This document shows positions 7,848 through 17,275 of a DNA stretch of 64,000 nt, piece after piece. The notes beneath the pieces are model-generated. The model was not told the DNA's origin and searched no databases. It was given only the letters and a program-made list of their open reading frames with translations. This stretch comes from Burkholderia diffusa (GTDB taxonomy: Bacteria > Pseudomonadota > Gammaproteobacteria > Burkholderiales > Burkholderiaceae). Location of the stretch: NCBI RefSeq assembly GCF_001718315.1, contig NZ_CP013363.1, positions 1,116,001 through 1,180,000 on the forward strand, written 5' to 3'. Both the position numbers and the translations under genes were made by a program. The first letter of the stretch is position 1. Every line of letters begins with the position of its first letter.

Positions 7848-10421
7848 GTGAATCGCCGAAACGTGTCGTCAGTGCGTGACCTCTGTGCCAAATGGGTCGC
7901 GCGCGCCCAACCCGTCGCGGCCGCTGCCGCCGTGTTCGTCAAGCGTGTCCTGGCCAGCGCCTGGCACCACCTCCGTCATCCGACGCGCCGCGGCGCGCTG
8001 CGCGCGGCCGCCGCCGTGCCGGTGCTGTTCCTGCTGTACGTGCTGGTGCTGATTCCGTTCACGCCCGGCATCGGCGACATCCGCAAGGCGCGCGTCGACC
8101 AGCCCGCGCAGGTGCTGTCCGCCGACGGCAAGCTGCTCGCCGAATTCAAGCCGTCGAACCGCGAATGGGTGTCGCTCAAGCAGATCTCGCCGCACATGGT
8201 CGACGCGCTGATCGCGACCGAGGACCATCGCTTCTACGAGCACCACGGCCTCGACTGGAAACGCACGGCGTCGGCCGCGCTCCATACGTTCTCGGGCAGC
8301 CGCCAGGGCGGCTCGACGATCACGCAGCAGCTCGCACGCAACCTGTATCCGGACGAGATCGGCCGCGCGCCGACGCTCACGCGCAAGGTGAAGGAGGCGA
8401 TCACCGCGCTGAAGATCGAGGCCGTCTACAGCAAGGACCAGATCCTCGAGACCTACCTGAACACGGTGCCGTTCCTGTACAACGCGTACGGCGTCGAGAT
8501 GGCCGCGCGCACCTATTTCGACAAGTCGGCCGACGAGCTCGACGTGCTGGACAGCGCGACGCTCGTCGGGATGCTGAAGGGCAACAGCTACTACAACCCG
8601 GTGCTGAACCCTGAGCGCGCGCTGCAGCGGCGCAATACCGTCCTCGGCCAGATGGTGAAGTACGGCAAGCTGTCGCCGGCGCAGTTCGCGCAATTGCAGC
8701 GCCGGCCGCTGCGCATCGATTTCGAGCGCCAGAAGGAGCCGCCCGGGCCCGCGCCGCACTTCGCGCAGCAACTGCGCAAATGGCTGATCGGCTGGGCCGA
8801 CCGCAACGACTACAACATTTATTCGGACGGGCTGATCGTGCGCACCACGATCGATTCGCGGCTGCAGCAGATGGCGACGCAGGCGCTGACGCTGCAGGCG
8901 AACCAGTTGCAGGGCATCGCGAACAACGCATGGAGCGGCCGCGACGGCTGCGGCACCGACAACGAGGTGTTCCGCACCTTCATGCGCGAGTCGCCCGAGT
9001 ACAAGGCCGCGCAGGATGCCGGCAAGAACGACGCCGCCGCGATGAAGCAGCTCGCCGCCGACCGCGGTTTCATGCGCGCGCTCTGCAAGGCGAAGACCGA
9101 CGTGCAGGCCGGCTTCGTCGCGATCGATCCGCGTGACGGGCAGATCCGCGCGTGGGTCGGCAGCCGCGACTTCACGAGCGAGCCGTTCGATCACGTCGCG
9201 CAGGCGCGGCGCCAGCCGGGCTCCACGTTCAAGCCGTTCGTCTATGGCGTCGCGTTCGCGAACGGGATGAAGCCGGACGACACCTTCATCGACCAGGCGG
9301 TCGAGATTCCGCTGAAGGGCGGCGAGATCTGGCGGCCGAACGACGACGTGCCGCCGTCGGGCAAGCCGATGACGCTGCGCGACGCGGTCGCGCTGTCGCG
9401 CAACCGGATCACCGCGCAGGTGATGGAGAAGGTCGGGCCGGCGGCGGTGGCGCGGCTTGCGCGCGACATGGGCGTGCGCGAAAGCCCGCTCGAGCGCGTG
9501 CCGTCGCTCGCGCTCGGCACGAGCCCGGTGACGCTGAAGGAGATGGTCGCGTCGTACGCGACGATCGCGAACGGAGGGTTGTACGTCGAGCCGCAGATGG
9601 TGACGCGCATCGAGAACCGCCAGGGCGACGTGCTCGCAGAATACGCGCCGGCGCCGCCCGAGCGCGCGCTCGACGCGGAGACCGACAAGACGCTGCTCGG
9701 CGTGATGCGCGACGTGGTGACACGCGGCACCGGCAGCAGCATCCGCGCGCGCTTCGGCATTCGCGGCGACGTGGCCGGCAAGACCGGGACCACGCAGGAC
9801 AACGCGGACGGCTGGTTCATCCTGATGCAGCCCGGGCTGGTGGCCGGCGCGTGGGTCGGCTTCGACGACGGGCGCGTGACGCTGCGCAGCGACTATTGGG
9901 GGCAAGGCGCGCACAGCGCGCTGCCGATCGTCGGCGACTTCTTCCAGCGCGCGCAGCGCGCCCGAATCGTCGATACGAAGCTGAAATTCGATACCGAGCC
10001 GTCGCCCGGCTGGTTCGCGTCGGTGCGCGAACGCGTGACGGATCTGTTCGACGGGTGGTTCGGGCCCGAGCCGAAGCAGGCGCCTGCGCCCGTCAGGACG
10101 CAGCGTATCGAGCGGCAGCCGGAGACGGACGCTGCCGCGGCATCGGCTGCGTCGGCTGCGTCGGCACCCGAGGCGGCGTCCGGCGGCATCGTCGAGGAGT
10201 GGGTTCCGGCGTCCGAGGTTGCGGCATCGGCCGCCGCGCTGTCGGCCGGTGCGTCGCAACCGCAGGCCGCGCAACCACCGGCGGCCGGAGGCAGCGCGAC
10301 GCCTTCGGGCAACACGGGCGGCGGGGGCCTCGGCTCCGCCCCGGCCGCGCCTTCGGCCGTACCGGCTCCGTCGACGGCTCCGGCTTCGGTTTCACCCGGC
10401 GCGACCAGCGGTTCGGAGTAA
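7848..10421 (+). CDS. Class A penicillin-binding protein (PBP1a type)
   Basis: An 857-residue bifunctional peptidoglycan synthase anchored in the inner membrane. A short basic cytoplasmic part is followed by a membrane helix (AAAAVPVLFLLYVLVLIPF, residues ~53-71). The glycosyltransferase domain shows ATEDHRFYEHHG with the catalytic Glu, and RQGGSTITQQLARNLY. The transpeptidase domain holds the three serine motifs: STFK (in QPGSTFKPF), SRN and KTGTT. The C-terminal ~120 residues are an Ala/Pro/Ser-rich low-complexity tail. The GTG at 7848 is preferred, since the TTG at 7809 would add 13 residues with no support; no clear ribosome site is seen for either. It is a long paralogue whose exact role among the PBP1 enzymes is not known. 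Confidence 0.9.
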   Translation: MNRRNVSSVRDLCAKWVARAQPVAAAAAVFVKRVLASAWHHLRHPTRRGALRAAAAVPVLFLLYVLVLIPFTPGIGDIRKARVDQPAQVLSADGKLLAEFKPSNREWVSLKQISPHMVDALIATEDHRFYEHHGLDWKRTASAALHTFSGSRQGGSTITQQLARNLYPDEIGRAPTLTRKVKEAITALKIEAVYSKDQILETYLNTVPFLYNAYGVEMAARTYFDKSADELDVLDSATLVGMLKGNSYYNPVLNPERALQRRNTVLGQMVKYGKLSPAQFAQLQRRPLRIDFERQKEPPGPAPHFAQQLRKWLIGWADRNDYNIYSDGLIVRTTIDSRLQQMATQALTLQANQLQGIANNAWSGRDGCGTDNEVFRTFMRESPEYKAAQDAGKNDAAAMKQLAADRGFMRALCKAKTDVQAGFVAIDPRDGQIRAWVGSRDFTSEPFDHVAQARRQPGSTFKPFVYGVAFANGMKPDDTFIDQAVEIPLKGGEIWRPNDDVPPSGKPMTLRDAVALSRNRITAQVMEKVGPAAVARLARDMGVRESPLERVPSLALGTSPVTLKEMVASYATIANGGLYVEPQMVTRIENRQGDVLAEYAPAPPERALDAETDKTLLGVMRDVVTRGTGSSIRARFGIRGDVAGKTGTTQDNADGWFILMQPGLVAGAWVGFDDGRVTLRSDYWGQGAHSALPIVGDFFQRAQRARIVDTKLKFDTEPSPGWFASVRERVTDLFDGWFGPEPKQAPAPVRTQRIERQPETDAAAASAASAASAPEAASGGIVEEWVPASEVAASAAALSAGASQPQAAQPPAAGGSATPSGNTGGGGLGSAPAAPSAVPAPSTAPASVSPGATSGSE

Positions 10422-10499
10422 CGAGATGTTCAGATTTCGCGCGATGCTGCCGTAATAACGTTGTCACGACAGCTCGCGCGGTCGCTCCGCGCTTTTCCG

Positions 10500-11375
10500 A
10501 TGCGGCTCATCACCGATCACGTCGCGCTCGCGCGCGATGACGTCTCCGCCGGCGTTCCGCTCGGCTTCGATCTCTACGATGCGGGCGGCGCCGCGCTGCT
10601 GCCCGCCGGCACGACGCTGCACGATCCCGCGCAGCATGCTTTCCTGTTCGATCACTTCCGGCCCGTCCGCCGGCGCGATGACGTCGAGCCTGCCGCGCCG
10701 GCGCCCGACACCGTGCCGGCGGCCACGCGTATGGGGCTGTCGGCCGGCGCCGCGATCGGTATTCGCCGGCGGGTTGGCGCGACCCGCGTGCTGCAGCGCT
10801 GCCGGTTGATCGGGATCGGCGCATCGGGGGCGCTGTTCGTCGAGCCGCAACCGACGGTCGTGCTCGACTTTGCCCGCGGCGACGACGTCGAGGCGATCGC
10901 GATCGGCCGGTCGGCGGTGTCGCGTTTCGGTGCGACGGTCGAAGCGGTGCAGGCAGCGGGCGCCGCGCCGTTCATGGTGCTTTCGCCGCCGGGCTTCGTC
11001 GACCGGCTGCGCACGCGCGCGGAGCCGCGCGTCCAGGTGCGGATCGCGGCCCGCTGCACGGGCGGCCCGGTGCAGGCGGAGGGTATCGGGATCGTTCGCG
11101 ATCTCAGCCTGAACGGGCTGTCGATCGCAGTCGATCGGCCGCTCGCGGCGGCCGGCGAGCCGTTGCGCGTGCAGTTGCCGTATACAGATGGCGACCGTGT
11201 CGCGCTGCTCATACTCGACGGCACGGTGCGCGCGGCGCATGCCGACCCGGCAGTGCCGGGCTGGACGCTTCACCACGCGGCCTTCGACGAAACGGCTGCC
11301 GACGACCGGATTCGCCTCAAGGCGTTGCTGTTCGACCTGTCGGTGGGCGCCGCGGATGCGGATCCGGCTCGCTGA
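10500..11375 (+). CDS. Flagellar brake/PilZ domain protein (YcgR-like)
   Basis: A 291-residue cytoplasmic protein with a YcgR-type N-terminal domain (residues ~90-180, IGIRRRVGATRVLQRCRLIGIG...) and a C-terminal PilZ domain (residues ~185-290). The c-di-GMP binding elements are visible: the arginine cluster RAEPRVQVRIAARC and the D-x-S-x2-G element RDLSLNGLSI. The family couples c-di-GMP to flagellar motor speed or to other surface behaviour. The ATG at 10500 is chosen; an upstream TTG (10461) would add 13 residues. The N-terminal ~80 residues (FDLYDAGGAALLPAGTTL) look like the extension found in Burkholderia homologues. It stands alone here. Confidence 0.82.
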   Translation: MRLITDHVALARDDVSAGVPLGFDLYDAGGAALLPAGTTLHDPAQHAFLFDHFRPVRRRDDVEPAAPAPDTVPAATRMGLSAGAAIGIRRRVGATRVLQRCRLIGIGASGALFVEPQPTVVLDFARGDDVEAIAIGRSAVSRFGATVEAVQAAGAAPFMVLSPPGFVDRLRTRAEPRVQVRIAARCTGGPVQAEGIGIVRDLSLNGLSIAVDRPLAAAGEPLRVQLPYTDGDRVALLILDGTVRAAHADPAVPGWTLHHAAFDETAADDRIRLKALLFDLSVGAADADPAR

Positions 11376-11651
11376 TGCGTTGAACGGGTGAAACGGGGCA
11401 GCCGCGGTGCGGTTGTCCACCTCCCGGCGAGTCGATCCTCCGGGCGAAAGCGCACTGCCGCCTATTGGGTTCGGCTATGCCCATAATCCTCTGAAGATTC
11501 GATGGAATCAGCGGCAATTGTACGGATTCCGTCAACAGTGAATTTGCGATTTAAGTATTTACCCTGATAGCCGAGCCTCCTAGACTTCCATTCATGCGCA
11601 ACGACTACCGAGTCCGAAGCGCCTGACAAAACAATCTGGAGGTAACGCATC

Positions 11652-11981
11652 ATGAAATCGCTGATCAAGGCAGTTGCACTGGCCGCCCTGGTGGTCGCAC
11701 CGGTCGTGTCGTTCGCCCAATCGAACCAGCAGCCGCTGACGCGCGCGCAAGTGCGTGCCGAGCTGGTCCAGCTCGAGAAGGCCGGCTACAACCCGAACGA
11801 CTGGATGAACTATCCGGAAAACATCCAGGCCGCACAGGCAAAGATCGCCGCGGCACAGAACACCGGTGCGCAGGCTGACACAACGGGCTACGGCTCGAAC
11901 CCGGTCGCGACGTCGCAGTCGGGCCAGCGCGTGACCGTGCCGGCGGCAGCCGATCGTTCGTCGGTGTACTTCGGTCACTAA
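11652..11981 (+). CDS. DUF4148 exported small protein
   Basis: A 109-residue exported protein with a clear signal peptide (MKSLIKAVALAALVVAPVVSFAQ) and the DUF4148 core LTRAQVRAELVQLEKAGYNPND...YPENIQAAQAKI, a family common in many copies in Burkholderia with unknown role in the periplasm. GGAGG lies 7 nt before the ATG. A hairpin terminator follows at 12029. No operon partner. Confidence 0.9.
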   Translation: MKSLIKAVALAALVVAPVVSFAQSNQQPLTRAQVRAELVQLEKAGYNPNDWMNYPENIQAAQAKIAAAQNTGAQADTTGYGSNPVATSQSGQRVTVPAAADRSSVYFGH

Positions 11982-12028
11982 GCAAGCTGTTTGCCGCGCA
12001 GCCGCTAGGCCGCGCGCAAAGCCGCATC

Positions 12029-12060
12029 GAAAAGCCCGCACTCGAGTGCGGGCTTTTTTG
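12029..12060 (+). terminator. Rho-independent terminator after the DUF4148 gene
   Basis: AAAGCCCGCACTCGAGTGCGGGCTTTTTT: a perfect stem with a T run. Confidence 0.9.
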
Positions 12061-12247
12061 CGTGCGCGGCAAGCGGGGCGCCGGCTGACAATCGATCGCG
12101 CGTGCGCTAGCATCGCGGTCGGCATTGCCACGCTGCGGCGGTCGCGATGGAAGTCGCGCCCGTCGGCCGGCGAGGTCGCGCGCCGAGGCGCGGCGGCAAG
12201 CCCGGCATCACGTTCCACGACTTCAACGAAAACAAACAGGAGCATCC

Positions 12248-12652
12248 ATGCGTGTCTTGACCGGTCTGCTGTGCGCGCTGGCGCTGGCGGCAAACGTTGC
12301 CCATGCGCAGGCGAATTGCGCGGACGCGACGGATCAGGCGGCGCTGACGGCGTGTGCCGATCGCGCGTACAAGAAATCCGACGCGGACCTGAACCGTACT
12401 TACCAGGCCGTCACCGCACGGCTGCGCGATGCGAAGCCGCTCGCGGAGAAACTCGTGAACGCGCAGCGCGCATGGATCGCCTACCGCGACGCGGAATGCA
12501 ACTTCTCCAGCGCGAACGCCGAAGGCGGCAGCGTGTATCCGATGGTCGTGTCGACCTGCCTCGACGATCTGACCAAGACGCGCAACGAGACGCTGAAGGG
12601 TTATCTGTCCTGCGAGGAAGGTGACCTCGCCTGTCCAGTGCCGGGGAAGTAA
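12248..12652 (+). CDS. LprI/DUF1311 family exported protein (lysozyme-inhibitor-like)
   Basis: A 134-residue exported protein: signal peptide MRVLTGLLCALALAANVAHAQA, then a DUF1311 (LprI) domain with the pattern CADATDQAALTACADRAYKKSDADLNRTYQ and AQRAWIAYRDAECNF. Four cysteines in the domain probably form two disulfides. Members of the family include proteins that inhibit lysozyme, but most are uncharacterised. The ATG at 12248 is preceded by AACAGGAG. It converges on the response regulator gene at 12704. Confidence 0.88.
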   Translation: MRVLTGLLCALALAANVAHAQANCADATDQAALTACADRAYKKSDADLNRTYQAVTARLRDAKPLAEKLVNAQRAWIAYRDAECNFSSANAEGGSVYPMVVSTCLDDLTKTRNETLKGYLSCEEGDLACPVPGK

Positions 12653-12703
12653 GGTTGCGCAACGTCCAGCCGGCGCGCACGTCGCGCGGCCGGCACGGTG
12701 CGT

Positions 12704-13351
12704 CTAGACGTCGTCCGTTTCGTCGAGCAGCTTGTGCCGCATCGCGTAGCGGACCAGCGCCGCTTCGTGCGGCATCTGCATCTTTTCCAGAATCCGGGTC
12801 TTGTAGGTGCTGACCGTCTTCGCGCTCACGCACAGCGCCTGCGCGATCTCGGTCAGGGTCTGTCCGGCGGCAATCCGGCGGAACACGTCGAACTCGCGAT
12901 CGGACAGCCGCTGGTGCGGCAGCGTCTCGGCCGGTTCGTTCAGGCTCTGCGCGAATTGCTCGGCCATCGCGAGACTCACGTAGACGCCGCCCGATGCAAC
13001 CTTGGTGACCGCGCCGACCAGTTCCGCGCTCGCGCTTTCCTTGGTCAGGTAGCCCGACGCGCCGGCGCGGAATGCACGCACCGCGTACTGCTGTTCCGCA
13101 TGCATGGTCAGCACGAGCACGCGCAGCGCGGGCTTCTCGTCCTTGATCTGCTTGATCAGCTCGACACCGTTGCGGCCCGGCATCGACAGGTCGAGCACCA
13201 GCACCTGCGCGGGCGTCGAGCGCACCAGCGCGATCGTCGACGGCCCGTCGCACGCTTCGCCGGCCACTTCGAATGCGGTAGCGTTCTGGAGAATGTGCCG
13301 CAGACCATCGCGCACGAGCGTATGGTCGTCGGCGATGAGCACCTTGATCAT
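12704..13351 (-). CDS. NarL/LuxR-type response regulator
   Basis: A 215-residue two-component regulator: receiver domain (residues 1-120, IADDHTLVRDG, VLDLSMPG with the phospho-acceptor Asp, and TKES with the conserved Lys) and a C-terminal LuxR HTH (LSDREFDVFRRIAAGQTLTEIAQALCVSAKTVSTYKTRILEKM). Its start codon overlaps the stop of the kinase gene upstream (ATGA at 13348-13351), so kinase and regulator are translated as a pair. Targets cannot be read from the window. Confidence 0.93.
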   Translation of the reverse strand: MIKVLIADDHTLVRDGLRHILQNATAFEVAGEACDGPSTIALVRSTPAQVLVLDLSMPGRNGVELIKQIKDEKPALRVLVLTMHAEQQYAVRAFRAGASGYLTKESASAELVGAVTKVASGGVYVSLAMAEQFAQSLNEPAETLPHQRLSDREFDVFRRIAAGQTLTEIAQALCVSAKTVSTYKTRILEKMQMPHEAALVRYAMRHKLLDETDDV

Positions 13352-15459
13352 GTGAGGGTGGTTTCCTGTTGAACGGTGCCGAGCGGGAACGCAACGGTGA
13401 TCGAGAAGCCGCGCGCGAGCGCCGTATCGATCGTCACGCTGCCGCCCAGCATGTGTGCGCGTTCGCGAATGCCGATCAGGCCGAACGACTTGTCCTCGTG
13501 GGCGGTGCCGCCTGGCGCCGCGCCGCGGCCGTTGTCCGCGACGCGCAGCACGCAGAAGCCTTCCTCGATGTCGAGCCGCAATGCAACGCGCGTCGCATCC
13601 GCATGGCGCGCGACGTTCGTGAGCGCTTCCTGGACGATCCGGAACAGCGTGGTCGCCCCGGTGCTGGTGAACGTGAGCCCGCCCGTTTCGATCTGGCGTT
13701 CGACGTCGATGCCGTAGCGGTTCGTGAAGTCGTTCGCCAGCCACTCGATCGCGGGCACGAGGCCGAGATCGTCGAGCATCACGGGGCGCAGGTCGGCTGC
13801 GATGCGCCGCACCGACGCGACCGTCGCGTCGATCAGCCGGCGCATGCCCTGCAGTTGCGACAACACGTCGTCGTCGGGCTGCGCACGGTTGGGCGCGCGC
13901 AGTTGCTGCTCGATGACCGACAGGTCCATCTTCAGCGCGGTGAGTTGCTGGCCGAGGTCGTCGTGCAGTTCGCGCGCGATGCGGGTCTTTTCCTCCTCGC
14001 GCACGTTCTGCAGGTTCGCCGACAGTTCGCGCAGCTCCTCGCGCGACTGCTTCAGCGCATTCTCGGCGCGCTGCCGCTCGGTGATGTCGCGCAGCATGAC
14101 CGTATAGAGCTTGCCCGACGCGTCGCGGATCTGCGAGATCGACGCCTCGATCGGGAATTCCTCGCCGTTGCCGCGCAGCCCGAACAGCACGCGCTGGCGG
14201 CCCATCTGCCGCTCGGACACGCCCGTCACGCCGAACTGGTCGACGTGCTTCGCATGCGCGGCACGAAACCGCTCGGGGATGAAGCGTGACAGCGGCGCGC
14301 CGATCGCCTCCATCGCCGACACGCCGAATACCTGTTCGGCCATCGGGTTGAAGATCACGACCGTCTGCTTCTCGTCGATCGTGATGATCGCTTCCATCGA
14401 CGAACGGATGATGCCCATCATCCGCGCCTCGTTCAGGATGCCGCGGCTGCTGGCGCCCGCATCGGCGGTGCCGGCGCGGCCGCGCAGCAGCGCATGGACG
14501 AGCGCCGCGAACGCGAACGATGCAATCAGCCCCGCGGCGAGCACCGTGCCCGCCGCGCGCTGCGCGCCGGTCGCGCTCGGGCGGCCGTCCGCGGAATAGG
14601 CGAGCGTCAGCACGGTCCCGCCGAAATTCAGCTGGTCGGTGCGCCGCATCAGGTCCGGCGACGCGGAGGCTTCGTCGGTCGTCGTCTCGGCGCTCGCGAT
14701 CGGCCGAGGATCGTCGCCGGCGCTCATCCGCAGGTCCAGCCCGCGTTCCGCGTCGAGCGCGCGCTCGATCAGCCGACTCGGGCTCACTTGCGCGAACAGC
14801 ACGCCATCGGCGTCCGTTTCATGGACGCCGGCCGGTGTGGCGGTCGTGCGCGATGAAGCCGTCGCGGGCAGGAACAGCGTGAGGGTGCGCGCATCGCGGG
14901 ACGTGTCGTCGTCGGCCGAATGGATGCCGAGTGCGACATCGCCCGTCCGCAGCGCGCGCGCGAGGGGGGCCTGATCCGGCGCACCGAAGCGCACGCCGGC
15001 CGAGCTCGACGCGGGCGCGCCGAGCGTCGCCACCGCGAGCGGGCCGGCCGGCATCGGCGCGCGGCCGGTGAGGGCGTTGCGCGCCGCGGGCGACAGCGGC
15101 GCATAGCCGAACTGCCGGATCGTCGAACGCCCGCTGTCGAGTTCGAGCGTGTCGGCATACCGGCGCCATTGCTCGGGCGTCATCTGCGGCGCGAGCGCGA
15201 ACGCGCCGCGCGTGCTTTCGAGCACGGCTACGCCGGCTTGCAGTTCGTGGCGCAGCATCGCCGTCACGTGCGTCGTGCGTCGCTCGAAGCGCGTATGAAC
15301 GGCGCCTTGCCACTGCTCGCGAACGAGCAGCGCGACGCAGAGCGACAGCGCCGCGCCGGCGAACAGCGTAACGACGCCAGCCGCGAGCGGCTGGCGTAAC
15401 ATGGTCTGGAAGCGCGTGGGCCCTCGGGCGTCACGCGGCGGGGTTCCACTGGCAGTCAT
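13348..15459 (-). CDS. CHASE-PAS sensor histidine kinase (NarL-partner HisKA_3 type)
   Basis: A 703-residue membrane kinase. Order: a first membrane helix (LAAGVVTLFAGAALSLCVALLV, ~25-46), a periplasmic CHASE-like sensor domain (~60-300, with MTPEQWRRYADTLELDSGRSTIRQFGYAP), a second helix (GTVLAAGLIASFAFAALVHALL), a PAS domain (MMGIIRSSMEAIITIDEKQTVVIFNPMAEQVFG), then HisKA_3 with the phospho-accepting His in RIARELHDDLGQQLTALKMDL and an HATPase domain (DNGRGAAPGG). The ATG at 15459 is used; an upstream start would add 24 residues without a signal. It is co-transcribed with the LuxR-type regulator (overlap of 4 nt). Confidence 0.9.
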   Translation of the reverse strand: MTASGTPPRDARGPTRFQTMLRQPLAAGVVTLFAGAALSLCVALLVREQWQGAVHTRFERRTTHVTAMLRHELQAGVAVLESTRGAFALAPQMTPEQWRRYADTLELDSGRSTIRQFGYAPLSPAARNALTGRAPMPAGPLAVATLGAPASSSAGVRFGAPDQAPLARALRTGDVALGIHSADDDTSRDARTLTLFLPATASSRTTATPAGVHETDADGVLFAQVSPSRLIERALDAERGLDLRMSAGDDPRPIASAETTTDEASASPDLMRRTDQLNFGGTVLTLAYSADGRPSATGAQRAAGTVLAAGLIASFAFAALVHALLRGRAGTADAGASSRGILNEARMMGIIRSSMEAIITIDEKQTVVIFNPMAEQVFGVSAMEAIGAPLSRFIPERFRAAHAKHVDQFGVTGVSERQMGRQRVLFGLRGNGEEFPIEASISQIRDASGKLYTVMLRDITERQRAENALKQSREELRELSANLQNVREEEKTRIARELHDDLGQQLTALKMDLSVIEQQLRAPNRAQPDDDVLSQLQGMRRLIDATVASVRRIAADLRPVMLDDLGLVPAIEWLANDFTNRYGIDVERQIETGGLTFTSTGATTLFRIVQEALTNVARHADATRVALRLDIEEGFCVLRVADNGRGAAPGGTAHEDKSFGLIGIRERAHMLGGSVTIDTALARGFSITVAFPLGTVQQETTLT

Positions 15460-15779
15460 TCGATGGCCATTCTGGTGTCGGGGCCGCCCGTGGCACTCGG
15501 GCGGCGCGGCGTAACCGGGAAAAAATCGCACCGGTCGCGTACGGCGTCTATTTTGAAGATGAAATTGTGCGCGTTTTACATGTTTTTTGTAATAGGGTCA
15601 GCTAAAAATGAGATAGCCGGGCGGTGCAGCCGGCGTCCCGGCCGCGATTGACGCGCGTCAACCGGCGTGTCGGCACGTGGGGCAGACTGTTCGGCAAGCG
15701 AGCCGGCATCGGGCCGGCTTGCGGTGACGAGGGCATCGTTCGTGCGGTGCGCGGCGGGTGCCCGGTCGGAGGGCGGACC
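15460..15779. other. Divergent control region between the kinase and the universal stress gene
   Basis: No gene is supported in these 320 nt. It contains an AT-rich stretch (about 15540-15610) that could hold the kinase promoter and an FNR-type box at 15648-15661 that could serve either gene. Confidence 0.6.
15648..15661. promoter_or_regulatory. FNR-type box (TTGACGCGCGTCAA)
   Basis: Perfect palindrome of the TTGAC-N4-GTCAA type, 119 nt before the universal stress gene at 15780 and 189 nt before the divergent kinase gene. The hexamer at the class II -10 distance (CAGACT, 15683) is weak, so which gene it serves is uncertain. Confidence 0.65.
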
Positions 15780-16250
15780 ATGTACAAGCGGATTTTCGTC
15801 GGGCTCGATGGCAGCCCGAGTGCGCGTCTCGCGCTGAACGAGGCGATCCGGATCGCGGCGGCATCCGGCGGCGAGGTCACGTGTGCGTATGTCGTCGAGC
15901 ACCGGCCGCAGCTCGTCGACGTCGATGCGGGCTTCGCGGCCGCACATGACGGCGACGTGGCGGCGGTCGATGCGGTGACGCCCGTGCTCGACGATGCGAA
16001 GGCGGCGCTCGCGCAGCGGCACGTGCCGGGCACCGTGCGCGCGCTCGACGCGTATGGCGAGGACATCGCCGCGGTGCTGATGCGCACGGCGGCCGAGGCC
16101 GGCGCCGATCTGATCGTGATGGGCACGAGCGGGCGGCATGGCCTGCGCCGGCTGCTGCTCGGCAGTGTCGCGGAATCGCTGCTGCGCGCGGCCGACCGGC
16201 CCGTACTGCTGGTGCGCCACGACGAGCCGGCCGCGGCGGCAACCGCGTGA
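15780..16250 (+). CDS. Universal stress protein (single UspA domain)
   Basis: A 156-residue cytoplasmic UspA-fold protein: MYKRIFVGLDGSPSARLAL at the N terminus and the C-terminal nucleotide-binding pattern VMGTSGRHGLRRLLLGSVAESLLRAADRPVLLV (G-x2-G-x9-G-S type), which predicts ATP binding. GGAGGGCGG precedes the ATG at 15780. Universal stress proteins of this kind are often induced in low oxygen, in agreement with the FNR-type box upstream. A second, two-domain member is encoded at 20379. Confidence 0.92.
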   Translation: MYKRIFVGLDGSPSARLALNEAIRIAAASGGEVTCAYVVEHRPQLVDVDAGFAAAHDGDVAAVDAVTPVLDDAKAALAQRHVPGTVRALDAYGEDIAAVLMRTAAEAGADLIVMGTSGRHGLRRLLLGSVAESLLRAADRPVLLVRHDEPAAAATA

Positions 16251-16601
16251 CGGGGCGGTGCGGCGTCAAGCCGTGAGCGACGGGCGGGCGGCTGCCGCGC
16301 GGATGCCGGTGCGATGGATGGCGCGACGCTGCGTCCGCTGCATCGATCGGCGCGCCGACGCCGTGCGCCGCTGCGTCGCGACGGCGCGACCGCATAGCGT
16401 CAGTTGCATCGCGGCCCGCAGTTCTGGCAGCATCGACCGGTGTTCGCTTCATCGTCGCGCGCCCCGTTGCGCGCGATCCAGTCGCCGCGTGCATGGCCGC
16501 GGCGATCGACGCAGCGGCACGCGACGTCGGCCGACGGGATTCCCGCACGGCCGGACCGTGCGTCGCGTGCCCGGTTCAATCCTTCACCGACGTCATCCGC
16601 C
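16251..16601. other. Intergenic stretch without supported gene
   Basis: 351 nt between the universal stress gene and the cupin gene. Very GC-rich; open frames here lack ribosome sites and look like composition effects. No hairpin with a T run or recognisable operator was seen. Confidence 0.5.
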
Positions 16602-17108
16602 ATGCCGATCTCCGCCGCCGACCTGATTCACCAGTTCGATCTGCAACCGCACCCCGAGGGCGGCTATTTCCGGGAAACCTACCGCGCGGCCGATACGGTC
16701 GTACGTCCTTCCGACGGCGCACCGCGCGCTGCGTCGACCGCGATCTACTACCTGTTGTGCGACGGCGCGTATTCGTCGTGGCACCGCATCCGTTCCGACG
16801 AAGTCTGGCATTTCTACGCAGGCGATCCGCTTGAAGTTTGGGTGCTCGACGAGCACGACGGCCTGACGATCCACCGGCTCGGCAACCCGCTCACGCATCC
16901 CGGCACCGTATTCCAGGCGGTCGTACCTGCCGGGCGCTGGTTCGGCGCGCGCTGCGCGTCGCCCGAGCATGTTGCGCTCGTCGGCTGCACGGTCGCGCCC
17001 GGGTTCGAGTTCGCGGAATTCGAACTCGCGGACGCGACCGCGCTGGCCGCCACGTTCCCCGAGTACGCGGAGTACGTCGCGAGGCTCGCGCCGCGCCCCG
17101 ACGCGTGA
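16602..17108 (+). CDS. Cupin superfamily protein (DUF985)
   Basis: A 168-residue cupin of the DUF985 family. The family start PHPEGGYFRETYR is at residues ~17-29, followed by STAIYYLL and the barrel strands EVWHFYAGDPLEVWVLDEH, GTVFQAVVPAGRWFGARC and VGCTVAPGFEFAEFEL. Known structures of the family are single-domain cupins with no settled reaction; they may bind a small ligand or metal. The ATG at 16602 fits the domain start. There is no operon partner: the DedA-like gene downstream begins 168 nt later. Confidence 0.85.
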   Translation: MPISAADLIHQFDLQPHPEGGYFRETYRAADTVVRPSDGAPRAASTAIYYLLCDGAYSSWHRIRSDEVWHFYAGDPLEVWVLDEHDGLTIHRLGNPLTHPGTVFQAVVPAGRWFGARCASPEHVALVGCTVAPGFEFAEFELADATALAATFPEYAEYVARLAPRPDA

Positions 17109-17275
17109 GCGCGGCGGGCCGCCTTCAACGGCAGCCGTTCCGCGCGATCCCGGCCAAACCCGTTTAGAATGCACGATGGTGCAGGATCGGTCGCGGACGT
17201 GCCGCGGCGATCGCTGCCAGCCGTATCGACGGCCGCCCCCGTCGCACGGTCAGCCTGTCTTCCAGGAGCGCCGCC

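Noticed and set aside
7869..10274. Long minus-strand frame opposite the penicillin-binding protein gene
   Set aside because: The plus strand has all PBP motifs; the reverse product is Arg-rich without any known pattern.
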